Shown: positions 17,101-24,901 of the stretch, piece by piece
Layout: each line of letters begins with the position of its first letter
Position numbering within the stretch: position 1 is the stretch's first letter
NCBI GenBank assembly: GCA_963821935.1
Contig: CAWGFM010000005.1
Span: forward strand, 1 to 64,000
Reading direction: 5' to 3'
DNA: 64,000 bases
Source: JAOUEA01 sp963821935
GTDB taxonomy: Bacteria > Actinomycetota > UBA4738 > HRBIN12
The notes under the pieces: generated by a model
Database searches by the model: none
What the model saw: the letters and a program-made list of their open reading frames with translations, nothing else
Told to the model about the DNA's origin: nothing
Position numbers and translations under genes: made by a program

Positions 17101-18270
17101 CTAGACCACGTGAAGCGTGGGCTCGGCACCCGACGCCACCGGTTCGGCGATCTGTGTCACCTCGCCGGGGAGCGTCACCACGAACCGGGCACCGCCCGAC
17201 TCGCCGTCCTCGAGATGCGCGGTGCCGCCATGCAGCTCGGCGAACCGCTGCACCAGCGACAGGCCGATGCCCATGCCACGGCCCGCGGATCCCTCGCCCT
17301 GGCGGAACGGTTCGAACAACGCGGTCTTCAGCTCGTCGGGAACGCCGGGGCCGTCGTCCTCCACCGTCAGCACGACGGCGCCGGGCCGGGCCACGATCCG
17401 CACGAACACCGCCGTGCCCATCGGCGTGTGGCGCGCCGCGTTGATCAACAGGTTGTCGATCACCCGCTCGACCTTGCCCGGATCGACATCCACCAGCACG
17501 CGGTCGGCCTCGACGCGCACCGGGTGGCCCTCCAGGGAGGTGCTTTCGTCCACGACCGCCTGCGCCAGCGCGCCGACGTCGGTGGCCAGACGCTTGGGAT
17601 GCAGCTTGCCACGGTCGATGCGATCCAGATCCAGCAGGTCGTCGATGAGCCGGTTCATCTTGTAGCCGCTCTGTTCGATCACCTGGTAGAGGCTCTCGCG
17701 CTCATCACCGGTCAGGTGCAGGTCGGCGTCGCGCCGGATCGTCTGCATGGCCCCCAGGATGCCGGCGAGCGGGCCCTTCAGATCGTGCGAGACCGCGTGC
17801 AACAGCGTGTCCTTCACGTCGTTCATCTCGCGCAGGTCGCTGGAGCGCTCGGACTCGCGCTCCACGCGCTCCCACTGGGCGTCGATGATCGACCGCAGCG
17901 TGTCGAGCAGCATCGCGAAGGCCAGGAACACGGCGAACCGCACGATGGCGTTCCAATACGGCACCGGGTCGAGGTGGTTCGTCTGCGGAGACGACAGCAC
18001 GTCCGCCACGATGCCGACGATCGTGGCGACCACGACCGAGACGGCACCCCAACGGCGACCCAGGTTCCACGTGACCAGGCCGATCGGCATGAGGTAGAGG
18101 AGCGACAGTGAGAGCGACGGACCGGTCAGGTAGTCCAGCACGCACACCACGCCGATGAATGCCAGGCCCAGCACGGCCACCAGGATCTTCGAGCGTCCTT
18201 CGAAGAACCCCCGGGTGTTGCGCAGGATCTGTCGATCCACGCCGGGGCCAGGCACGGTGGTTCGGTCCAT
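17101..18270 (-). CDS. Membrane sensor histidine kinase
   Basis: A 389-residue kinase. It has an N-terminal membrane region of about four helices (residues 28-125), then a HisKA domain with the phospho-acceptor in LLHAVSHDLKGPLAGILG (about residue 160) and a HATPase_c domain (about 265-375). The N box reads DNLLINAARHTP, G1 is EDDGPGVPD and G2 is GRGMGIGLSLV. No response regulator lies next to it, so its partner must be encoded elsewhere. It is monocistronic or follows the exported pair upstream with a 59-base gap on the other side. The signal is unknown. Confidence 0.92.
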   Translation of the reverse strand: MDRTTVPGPGVDRQILRNTRGFFEGRSKILVAVLGLAFIGVVCVLDYLTGPSLSLSLLYLMPIGLVTWNLGRRWGAVSVVVATIVGIVADVLSSPQTNHLDPVPYWNAIVRFAVFLAFAMLLDTLRSIIDAQWERVERESERSSDLREMNDVKDTLLHAVSHDLKGPLAGILGAMQTIRRDADLHLTGDERESLYQVIEQSGYKMNRLIDDLLDLDRIDRGKLHPKRLATDVGALAQAVVDESTSLEGHPVRVEADRVLVDVDPGKVERVIDNLLINAARHTPMGTAVFVRIVARPGAVVLTVEDDGPGVPDELKTALFEPFRQGEGSAGRGMGIGLSLVQRFAELHGGTAHLEDGESGGARFVVTLPGEVTQIAEPVASGAEPTLHVV

Positions 18271-18296
18271 GGAAGGAACGTCGGCCCGAGTCGAGG

Positions 18297-18956
18297 CTAC
18301 CTTGAGTCGGGTAACCCGAAGTGACTAGCCGGGTGGTCCAGCGACCCGACCGTGTCGCGGAGCGCGCGGAACGCCCGGCCCCGGTGACTGATGCGATCCT
18401 TCTGCTCGTCGGTGAGCTGGGCCATCGTTTCCTCCCAGCCCTCCGGCACGAAGATCGGGTCATAGCCGAACCCTCGCTCGCCGTGCCGCTTGCCGATCAG
18501 CGCTCCCTCACACGTGCCCTCGGCGTGCAGCGCACCACCAACAGCGTCACCCCTACCAGGCCAGGCGATCGCGGCTACGCATCGATAGCGGGCGGTGCGG
18601 CCACCGGCAGGGACGCCACGAAGCGCCTGCATGAGCGCATGCAGGTTCTGCTCGTCGGACGCGTCCTCGCCCGCGTAGCGCGCGGAGCGAGGGCCCGGCT
18701 TGCCGCCCAGCGCGTCGACCTCGATGCCGGAATCGTCCGCGATGGCGGGCAAGCCGAGTGCCTCGGCTACGGCGTGCGCCTTGAGCAAGGCGTTGGCCAG
18801 GTAGGTGTCACCGGTCTCTTCCACATCGGGGAACTCGGCCGGGTCGTGGGTCTCGATCGTCACCCAGGTCACCGGCCACTCGGCGCAGATGCGACCGAGC
18901 TCGCGCAGCTTGTGCGGGTTCCGAGAGGCGATGGCGAGGCGTTCGGGAAAGGCCAC
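18297..18956 (-). CDS. rdgB: XTP/dITP diphosphatase (RdgB/HAM1)
   Basis: A 219-residue protein that hydrolyses non-canonical purine triphosphates (ITP, XTP) to keep them out of DNA and RNA. It shows the family signatures: IASRNPHKLREL at the N-terminus, EETGDTYLANALLKA (about 46-60), ADDSGIEVDALGGKPGPRSAR (about 73-93) and GERGFGYDPIF (about 158-168). The gene is the last of a minus-strand run with rph 10 bases upstream, as in mycobacteria (Rv1341 after Rv1340). Start ATG 18956. Confidence 0.95.
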   Translation of the reverse strand: MAFPERLAIASRNPHKLRELGRICAEWPVTWVTIETHDPAEFPDVEETGDTYLANALLKAHAVAEALGLPAIADDSGIEVDALGGKPGPRSARYAGEDASDEQNLHALMQALRGVPAGGRTARYRCVAAIAWPGRGDAVGGALHAEGTCEGALIGKRHGERGFGYDPIFVPEGWEETMAQLTDEQKDRISHRGRAFRALRDTVGSLDHPASHFGLPDSR

Positions 18957-18966
18957 GGCGCCGTCG

Positions 18967-19689
18967 CTAGCTGCCTTCGAGCGCCTGCCGCTGGATCGTG
19001 GTGAGCTCCGCGATGCCTCTGCCGGCCAGGTCGAGCAAGCTGTCCAGCTGCGCGCGAGAGAACGGCGTGCCCTCCGCCGTTCCCTGTACCTCGACGAACT
19101 CGCCCGAGCCGGTCATGACCACGTTGAAATCGACGTCGGCGCCCGCATCTTCCTCGTAGCACAGGTCCAGGCGCGCCTGCCCGTCGACCATGCCGACGCT
19201 CACGGCCGCGACACTGCCGGAGAGCAGGTCGTCGGGGACGCGGCCGTCTGCGGCCAGGTCGCGCAGCGCCATCGCAAGCGCCACGTACCCCCCGGTGATC
19301 GAGGCGGTCCGCGTGCCGGCATCGGCCTGCAGCACGTCGCAATCGATCGTGATCGTGCGTTCGCCCATGCGTGACAGGTCGGTGACGCTTCGCAGGGAAC
19401 GCCCGATGAGTCGCTGGATCTCTTGGGTCCGTCCGCCCGGGCGGCCGCGATTGACCTCGCGATTCGTGCGCTCATTGGTGGAGGCCGGCAGCATCGAGTA
19501 CTCGCCGGTCACCCATCCACTGCCGGTGCCCTTGAGCCAGCGAGGTGCATCCTCGGACACGCTGGCGGCCACCAGCACCCGGGTCTTGCCCATGGACAGC
19601 AGGATCGAGCCCGCCGCCCATTCCTGGAAACCCAGCTCCCAGGTGACGGGCCGAAGCTCGTCCAATGCCCGACCGTCGGAACGGGTCAC
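18967..19689 (-). CDS. rph: Ribonuclease PH
   Basis: A 240-residue phosphorolytic 3'-5' exoribonuclease that trims tRNA 3' ends. It matches the family over its full length: RSDGRALDELRPV at the start, GSILLSMGKTRVL, GWVTGEYSMLP, REVNRGRPGGRTQEIQRLIG (about 80-99) and the active-site DCDVLQADAGTRTASITGG. The start is GTG at 19689, which overlaps the stop of the upstream phosphodiesterase gene (GTGA), showing coupling. The longer open frame to 19950 is an overlap artefact. RNase PH and RdgB neighbours are conserved in many actinobacteria. Confidence 0.95.
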   Translation of the reverse strand: MTRSDGRALDELRPVTWELGFQEWAAGSILLSMGKTRVLVAASVSEDAPRWLKGTGSGWVTGEYSMLPASTNERTNREVNRGRPGGRTQEIQRLIGRSLRSVTDLSRMGERTITIDCDVLQADAGTRTASITGGYVALAMALRDLAADGRVPDDLLSGSVAAVSVGMVDGQARLDLCYEEDAGADVDFNVVMTGSGEFVEVQGTAEGTPFSRAQLDSLLDLAGRGIAELTTIQRQALEGS

Positions 19690-20438
19690 GAACCGATCGC
19701 CCGCTTCATGTCCTCGAACGCGACCTCCACGATCCCGTCGAATGTCTCGGCGGCTTCCGCTTGCGACACCTCCGGGTCCAGACCGGGCGTGAGATGGGTC
19801 AGCACCAGATGTCGTACACCGGCCATGGTGGCGTGCTCGCCGGCCTGCTTGGCGCTCAGGTGGAACGGGAAGATCTCGGAGTCCTCTTGATAGGACGCCT
19901 CGGCCAGCAGCATGTCGGCGCCCCGAGCCAGGTCGACCACGGCATCGCACGGACCCGTGTCGCCCGTGTAGGCCAGGACCTGACCGTCAGCCTCGAAACG
20001 GAACCCGAGCGCATGAACACCGACGTGCGCCATCTCCACGACGTCGACGCTGATCGACCCCACCTCGAACGAGTCGCCGCCGTGCACGGTCGTGAACGCG
20101 TATGCCTCGGCCATCACGTTCTTCCCATCCTCGGAGACCAGCAGGCTGATCAGGTCGACGAAACCCGGGGGCGAGTAGAAGGGAAGACCTGGTTCGCCCA
20201 GCTTGCCGTAGTGGCGCGCGTAGAAGGCCGGGATCGTGTCCACGAAGTGGTCGGGGTGACCGTGTGAGATCACGATCGCGTCCAGATCGCCGATCGCGAC
20301 ATGCTGCTGGAGCCGGGACATCGTGCCGGTGCCTGCGTCGAGCCAGATCGCGGTGTCGTCGTGGGTGACCAGGTACCCGCAGGTGGCTCCGCCCGGTGGC
20401 GGCCATGTGCCCGACATGCCCAGCACGGTCAGTTCCAC
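19686..20438 (-). CDS. Metallo-beta-lactamase-fold phosphodiesterase, Rv1339-like
   Basis: A 250-residue MBL-fold protein. The metal site HGHPDH (H-x-H-x-D-H, about residues 63-68) is intact, and VVEMAHVGVHALGF, AYTGDTGPCD and LTHLTPG supply the later ligands. Its place between murI and rph matches Rv1339 of M. tuberculosis, which has been shown to hydrolyse cAMP, so cAMP phosphodiesterase is the best guess. A tRNA-processing (RNase Z-like) or other role is not excluded. The start is GTG at 20438 (VELTVLGMSGTWPPP), overlapping the end of murI by 10 bases. The window also holds two nucleotide cyclases and a cNMP-binding protein. Confidence 0.88.
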   Translation of the reverse strand: MELTVLGMSGTWPPPGGATCGYLVTHDDTAIWLDAGTGTMSRLQQHVAIGDLDAIVISHGHPDHFVDTIPAFYARHYGKLGEPGLPFYSPPGFVDLISLLVSEDGKNVMAEAYAFTTVHGGDSFEVGSISVDVVEMAHVGVHALGFRFEADGQVLAYTGDTGPCDAVVDLARGADMLLAEASYQEDSEIFPFHLSAKQAGEHATMAGVRHLVLTHLTPGLDPEVSQAEAAETFDGIVEVAFEDMKRAIGS

Positions 20439-21256
20439 GAACCGCCTCCCACGGGTTGGGCCCGGGCGGCGCCCACCTCGGAAAGCTCCGGACCCAGGAA
20501 GATGCCCGCAACACGCCCGAAGGCAGCCGGGTCGCCCGTCGCCAGGAACTCGTGGGAGGGGACGTCGGTTCGCGCTCGCTGGAGGTCGTTGTCCAGGAGT
20601 GCGGCGTAGACATCCTTCGCGGTCTCCTCGGCCGAGGAGACCAGCACCACGCCCGGACCGAGCTCGCGCTGGAGCAGGCCCGAGAGCAACGGGTAATGGG
20701 TGCAGCCCAGGATCAACGTATCGATGCCGTCGGCCATCAGCGGGGAAAGATACCCGCGCGCGGCTTCCCGTAGCTCCGCACTGGTGGTGTCGCCGAGCTC
20801 CACGTGCTCGACGAATGCCGGGCACGCCTGCGATCGCAGCGTGACTTCGGTGTTCGTCGCTCGGACCGCTCGGTCGTAGGCGCCGCTCGTCACGGTGGCC
20901 TCGGTGCCGATCAAGCCGATGATCCCGTTGCGGGTGGTACGCACCGCGGCGCGGGTTCCCGGGTCGATCACACCCACGACGGGGATGCCGGCGCGATGCG
21001 CGATGTCGTCGATCGCGCTCACCTCGACGGAGTTGCACGCGACCACCAACAGCTTCACGTCCCGATGGATCAGGTAGTCCGCCACCTCCAATGCGTAGCG
21101 CTTGATGTCGTCAACGGGTTTGGGTCCGTACGGGAACCGTGCGGTGTCGCCGACGTAGATCAACGGTTCGTGCGGCAGCAGGTCGAGGACGGCGCGCGCC
21201 ACCGTCAGCCCGCCGACGCCGGAATCGAACACCCCGATCGCGCGCGGATCGCTCAC
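20429..21256 (-). CDS. murI: Glutamate racemase
   Basis: A 275-residue enzyme that makes D-glutamate for peptidoglycan. It has the N-terminal IGVFDSGVGGLTVARA, the two catalytic cysteines Cys74 (VVACNS) and Cys185 (LILGCTHYPLL), and the GDTARFPYG motif (about 36-44). Length and motifs are normal for the family. Start ATG 21256, 22 bases after cysM; it overlaps the phosphodiesterase gene downstream by 10 bases. Order cysM-murI-MBL-rph-rdgB equals that of mycobacteria except that the rhomboid-type gene between cysM and murI (Rv1337) is missing. Confidence 0.96.
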   Translation of the reverse strand: MSDPRAIGVFDSGVGGLTVARAVLDLLPHEPLIYVGDTARFPYGPKPVDDIKRYALEVADYLIHRDVKLLVVACNSVEVSAIDDIAHRAGIPVVGVIDPGTRAAVRTTRNGIIGLIGTEATVTSGAYDRAVRATNTEVTLRSQACPAFVEHVELGDTTSAELREAARGYLSPLMADGIDTLILGCTHYPLLSGLLQRELGPGVVLVSSAEETAKDVYAALLDNDLQRARTDVPSHEFLATGDPAAFGRVAGIFLGPELSEVGAARAQPVGGGSWN

Positions 21257-21278
21257 GGTGCAGACCCGGCCGGCGTGG

Positions 21279-22214
21279 CTACCACCACAGCGATCCGGCC
21301 ACGCCTTTCTCCGCGGTCTCCAGGTCGGCAGCCCAGGCTTGGGTCGAGAGGTACTTCCAGCCGCCGTCGGGCAGCAGGCACACGACGTCGCCGGCCTCGA
21401 TCTCCTGTGCGATGCGCTGAGCCACGTAGACCACCGCGCCGCTGGAGATGCCGGCGAAGATGCCCTCCTTCGCGGTCAGCTCTCGGTTGGTGCGCAGCGA
21501 GCTGGAGGAATCGACCAGGAACTTCCGGCTGACCTGGTCGGGTTCGAAGATCGGTGGGATGAACCCGTCGTCGAGCGAACGCAGGCCGTACACCAGGTCG
21601 CCCAGCTCGGGCTCGGCCGCGACCACCTTGATGTCGGGGTTGTGCGCGTGCAGTCCGCGTCCGGCGCCGGTGAGCGTGCCGCCGGTGCCCATGCCGGCGA
21701 CGAAGTGCGTGACCTCGGGCAGGTCGCGCACGATCTCTGCCGCGGTGCCCTGTTCGTGTGCGAGCGGATTGGCGGGGTTCCCGTACTGGAACGGCATGTA
21801 GTAGGTGTCGTCGCGGGCCAGCGCTCGTGCCACCTCGATCGAGCCGTTGGTGCCCTGCTCGCCGTCGCTGAACACGATCTCGGCCCCGAACAACCGCAGG
21901 AGCCCGATGCGTTCCTCGCTGGCGTTGTCGGGGATCACCACGGTGAGGCGGTAGCCCTTGCGGGCGGCGACCATCGCGAGGGCGATGCCGGTGTTGCCGC
22001 TGGTGGGTTCCAGGATCGTCTTGTCGGGCGTGAGGTCGCCCCGCTGCTCCGCGGTCTCCACCATCTTCAGCGCTATGCGGTCCTTGGTGGAGCCGGTGGG
22101 ATTGTTCCCTTCCAGCTTCGCCCACAGACGAACTGCCGGTTTCGGCGACATGCGAGGCATGCCTACGAGCGGCGTGTTGCCGATCGCGGACAGGATGTCG
22201 TCGTAGCGGGTCAC
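21279..22214 (-). CDS. cysM: O-phosphoserine-type cysteine synthase CysM
   Basis: A 311-residue PLP enzyme of the cysteine synthase family. The PLP Lys44 sits in NNPTGSTKDR, followed by EPTSGNTG (about 68-75) and GMGTGGTLTG. Because cysO, an E1-like enzyme and mec lie upstream, I infer the CysO-dependent route, in which thiocarboxylated CysO gives sulfur to an O-phosphoserine-derived intermediate on CysM, as shown in M. tuberculosis. The start is GTG at 22214; a longer frame to 22379 is not family-like. The gene is separated from cysO by an inserted coiled-coil membrane protein gene. Confidence 0.94.
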   Translation of the reverse strand: MTRYDDILSAIGNTPLVGMPRMSPKPAVRLWAKLEGNNPTGSTKDRIALKMVETAEQRGDLTPDKTILEPTSGNTGIALAMVAARKGYRLTVVIPDNASEERIGLLRLFGAEIVFSDGEQGTNGSIEVARALARDDTYYMPFQYGNPANPLAHEQGTAAEIVRDLPEVTHFVAGMGTGGTLTGAGRGLHAHNPDIKVVAAEPELGDLVYGLRSLDDGFIPPIFEPDQVSRKFLVDSSSSLRTNRELTAKEGIFAGISSGAVVYVAQRIAQEIEAGDVVCLLPDGGWKYLSTQAWAADLETAEKGVAGSLWW

Positions 22215-22284
22215 GCCGGGGATTATCCCAGTGAGCGGGGCCAGCGAGCCGAAGGAGCGGGCACGTGCCGCCGCGGTGGGCGGT

Positions 22285-23214
22285 CTACGGGTAGCGCTGC
22301 TGCTGCAACGACGAGACCTCGCCGTCGAAGACCCGGATCCAGAACGGGTCGTGCGCTGCCCGCCTCGCCCACGGGACATCCCTGCGCAAGATGCGTTCGA
22401 ACTCCGTGAGGGTCACCGTCCGCTGTCCTCCGTTGCCGGTGTATCGGCGAACGATGACGGTGGCCGTCGAGCTCGGATCCAGCGTGCTCCACGCGTCCCC
22501 CGGCCGGTAGTAGCGCCGGTTGGGCAGAGGCTGCCCGGGAACGATGACGCCGTCCGCGATGGCCGCGCGGCGAGCTGCCGCGCCGGTGAACCAGCGACCG
22601 ACCTGCACCACGATGCGTGGCGGCGACTGCTCGGTGCCGACCGCGATCACCTTGACGATGTGGGTGCCGTCGGCCACGACCGGGCCCCGGAGCGCGCGCA
22701 GACCCGCGCGGGCTGCATCCAGATCGGTGCGCGCCACGACAAGGTCGGCCCGGGTGTTCTCGAGCTGCGCGCGGGCCTCGCGACGGCTCGCCACCACGAC
22801 CTGCCCGGCCCGGCGTTGGCCGTCGATCGTGTCCTGCAACTGCGCTTCGCGTTGCTCCAAGGATGTGATCCGCTGCTGCGCCGCGTCGATCCGGGCCAGC
22901 GAGGCCGCCTCGGCATCGAGCGAAGCCGCCGCCGTTGCGGCGTCGACGCGATCGTCGACCCGCCGGTCGGCGATGACGAAGCCGATGATGCCCCCGATCA
23001 GCAGGGCAACCAGCGAGCCTGCCACGATCAAACCGACGAGCCCCCACCGTGAAGGGGGGCGTGCTTCGGGCACGATGACGACCTGGTCACGCGGACGCGG
23101 CGGCCTGAGCACCGGGTGACGCTGCGGGGTGCGCGTCGCGAGTGGTGCCGCCGTGGAGGTCGGCTGGTTACCGCCTCCCGGGGCGGACTCCGGCGTCGAC
23201 GTGGGTGTACGCAT
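22285..23214 (-). CDS. Single-pass membrane protein with coiled coil, function unknown
   Basis: A 309-residue protein. It has a Pro/Thr-rich basic N-terminus (1-55), one strong transmembrane helix (about 57-81, WGLVGLIVAGSLVALLIGG...), an Ala/Arg/Glu-rich coiled coil with heptad-like pattern (about 82-175), and a C-terminal domain of about 130 residues containing KVIAVGTEQSPPRIVVQVGRW. The topology suggests an N-in protein with an extracytoplasmic C-terminal domain. I know no family for it. It is placed inside the conserved cysO-cysM pair, with gaps of about 70 and 90 bases, so it may have its own promoter. Confidence 0.75.
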   Translation of the reverse strand: MRTPTSTPESAPGGGNQPTSTAAPLATRTPQRHPVLRPPRPRDQVVIVPEARPPSRWGLVGLIVAGSLVALLIGGIIGFVIADRRVDDRVDAATAAASLDAEAASLARIDAAQQRITSLEQREAQLQDTIDGQRRAGQVVVASRREARAQLENTRADLVVARTDLDAARAGLRALRGPVVADGTHIVKVIAVGTEQSPPRIVVQVGRWFTGAAARRAAIADGVIVPGQPLPNRRYYRPGDAWSTLDPSSTATVIVRRYTGNGGQRTVTLTEFERILRRDVPWARRAAHDPFWIRVFDGEVSSLQQQRYP

Positions 23215-23302
23215 GGCGAACGCGGCCTTCCCTTCCGGTGAGGAACGCTAGTCCCGCGTTGTGCGACCGGTCAATAGCTCGAACGACCGGCTGGGAAGCG
23301 CC

Positions 23303-23581
23303 TCAGCGCCCACCGGCGACGGCGGGCAGGATGCTGACCGTGTCACCATCGGAGACCGACGTCTCTAGCGAGCCCAGGTAGCGCACGTCCTCGTCGTTGA
23401 CGTAGACGTTGATGAACCGGTGCAGGCCGCCGTCTTCGGAGACCACGTTCTTCGTGATGCCCGGGTAGCGGCCCTCGAGGTCGTCGAGCACCTCGGACAA
23501 GGTGGCGCCGTCGGCGCCCACCCTGGCTTCGCCGTCGGCGTGCTTGCGCAGGATCGTCGGGAGCTTCACGGTCACGGCCAT
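23303..23581 (-). CDS. cysO: CysO sulfur-carrier protein (ubiquitin-like)
   Basis: A 92-residue MoaD/ThiS-like carrier very close to mycobacterial CysO: VTVKLPTILRKHADG at the start, LHRFINVYVNDEDVRYLG (about 53-70) and ILPAVAGG at the end. The C-terminal Gly-Gly is the site of thiocarboxylate formation. Here one extra residue, Arg, follows the Gly-Gly before the stop, so the carrier would need trimming before activation; the JAMM peptidase Mec encoded two genes upstream is the obvious candidate. The gene lies 24 bases after the E1-like gene and should be co-transcribed with it. Confidence 0.93.
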   Translation of the reverse strand: MAVTVKLPTILRKHADGEARVGADGATLSEVLDDLEGRYPGITKNVVSEDGGLHRFINVYVNDEDVRYLGSLETSVSDGDTVSILPAVAGGR

Positions 23582-23605
23582 GGCGGTTCGGTCTCCTGTC
23601 GTCCG

Positions 23606-24427
23606 TCAGTCCCGGGCGGGCACGCCGCAGAACAGTTCGTAGTCGATCAGCTCGGTGATGGAGGGGTCTTTGCCGCACACCGGGCAGTCGGCGTCCCAGC
23701 GGATGTTCACTTCCTGGAAGTCCATGTGCAAGGCGTCGTAGAGCAGCAGGCGCCCGACCAACGATTCACCTTCGCCGGTGATCAGCTTGATGGCCTCGGT
23801 GGCCTGGATCGCGCCGATCACGCCAGGCAACACACCGAACACGCCGCCTTCGGCGCAGCTGGGCACGGTGCCGGGGGGCGGGGGCGAGGGGAACAGGCAG
23901 CGGTAGCAGGGCGCATCCTGGCCCGGCAGGAACACGGTGGCTTGACCCTCGAACTGGTAGATCGAGCCGTAGACGAGCGGCGTGCCCAGGAACTGCGTGG
24001 CGTCGTTCACGAGGTAGCGCACCGGGAAGTTGTCGGTGCCGTCGATCACGACGTCGTAGGGCTCCATGATCTCCATGACGTTGTCCGAGCTGAGGAGCGT
24101 GTCGTGGCCCACGATCTCGATCGTGGGGTTGAGCGCGCGCAGGTGGTCGAGCGCCGACTGCACCTTGGGCCGGTCCACGTCGGCGTCGGTGTGCAAGATC
24201 TGGCGCTGGAGGTTGGAAGTGTCGACCCGGTCGAAGTCGACGACGCCGATCGTGCCGATGCCGGCCGCGGCCAGGTACAACAGGATCGGCGAGCCGAGCC
24301 CGCCCGCACCGATGACCAGGATCTTCGAGTCGAGCAGCTTGCGCTGTCCCGCTCCCCCGATATTGGGCAGGATGATGTGCCGTGAATACCGCTGAACCTG
24401 ATCCTCGGTGAACCCAAGACCGGTCAC
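23606..24427 (-). CDS. E1-like adenylyltransferase for CysO (MoeB/MoeZ/ThiF family)
   Basis: A 273-residue protein. It has the RYSRHIILPNIGGAGQRKLL opening of MoeB proteins, the ATP-binding GAGGLGSPI (about 41-49), DFDRVDTSNLQRQ (about 64-76), DGTDNFPVRYL, and two CxxC pairs (CYRC near 183, CPVC near 250) that bind zinc. It should adenylate the C-terminus of CysO. Unlike mycobacterial MoeZ it lacks a C-terminal rhodanese domain, so the sulfur donor must come from elsewhere. It overlaps mec upstream by 4 bases and precedes cysO by 24 bases. Confidence 0.92.
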   Translation of the reverse strand: MTGLGFTEDQVQRYSRHIILPNIGGAGQRKLLDSKILVIGAGGLGSPILLYLAAAGIGTIGVVDFDRVDTSNLQRQILHTDADVDRPKVQSALDHLRALNPTIEIVGHDTLLSSDNVMEIMEPYDVVIDGTDNFPVRYLVNDATQFLGTPLVYGSIYQFEGQATVFLPGQDAPCYRCLFPSPPPPGTVPSCAEGGVFGVLPGVIGAIQATEAIKLITGEGESLVGRLLLYDALHMDFQEVNIRWDADCPVCGKDPSITELIDYELFCGVPARD

Positions 24428-24822
24428 GTGATGATCAGCTCCTCTTCGGTCACGTCGCCGTCCTCGATCCGGAACGAGCGCATCGACGGTTCGTCTCGGT
24501 CGGCCAGCGACATCACCACGTAGCGGGCCTCGGGATAGAACGCCAGCCGGATGTCGGTCTCGGACGGGTAGGCCTCACTGTGCGTGTGCGAGTGGTAGAT
24601 CGCCCACAGCTCCCACCCTTTCTCGTCCAGCTCGTCGAAGACGTGCAGCTGCTCCTTGCCGTCGAGCCGGTAGGTGACGGGTGATGCGTCGGCGTTCTTC
24701 ATGGGGAAGACCTTCACGGGGACACCGTCCGCCGCCGCGATGACGCCGCAGCATTCGTTGGGGAACTCGCGCAGCCCCTGCTCCACGATCTCCTTGTACA
24801 AGACGCCGTCCAGCTCGCTCAC
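24424..24822 (-). CDS. mec: Mec: JAMM/MPN+ metallopeptidase of the CysO pathway
   Basis: A 132-residue zinc peptidase that in M. tuberculosis releases cysteine from the CysO-cysteine adduct. The JAMM motif is complete: Glu23 (NECCG), His77 and His79 (YHSHTHS), Ser87 and Asp90 (SETD). I chose GTG 24822 over ATG 24858 because AGAAGG stands at the right distance before it and the extra 12 codons are not conserved-looking. It heads the operon mec, E1, cysO and overlaps the E1 gene by 4 bases. It may also remove the extra Arg from the CysO C-terminus, as QbsD does for QbsE. Confidence 0.93.
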   Translation of the reverse strand: MSELDGVLYKEIVEQGLREFPNECCGVIAAADGVPVKVFPMKNADASPVTYRLDGKEQLHVFDELDEKGWELWAIYHSHTHSEAYPSETDIRLAFYPEARYVVMSLADRDEPSMRSFRIEDGDVTEEELIIT

Positions 24823-24901
24823 ATCGGTCCTTCTCGATAGGTCGAACGGCCATCGCATCCTCGGCTGCCGTTGCAGGAGCGAATGCTAACAGCGGGGTCG
24901 G

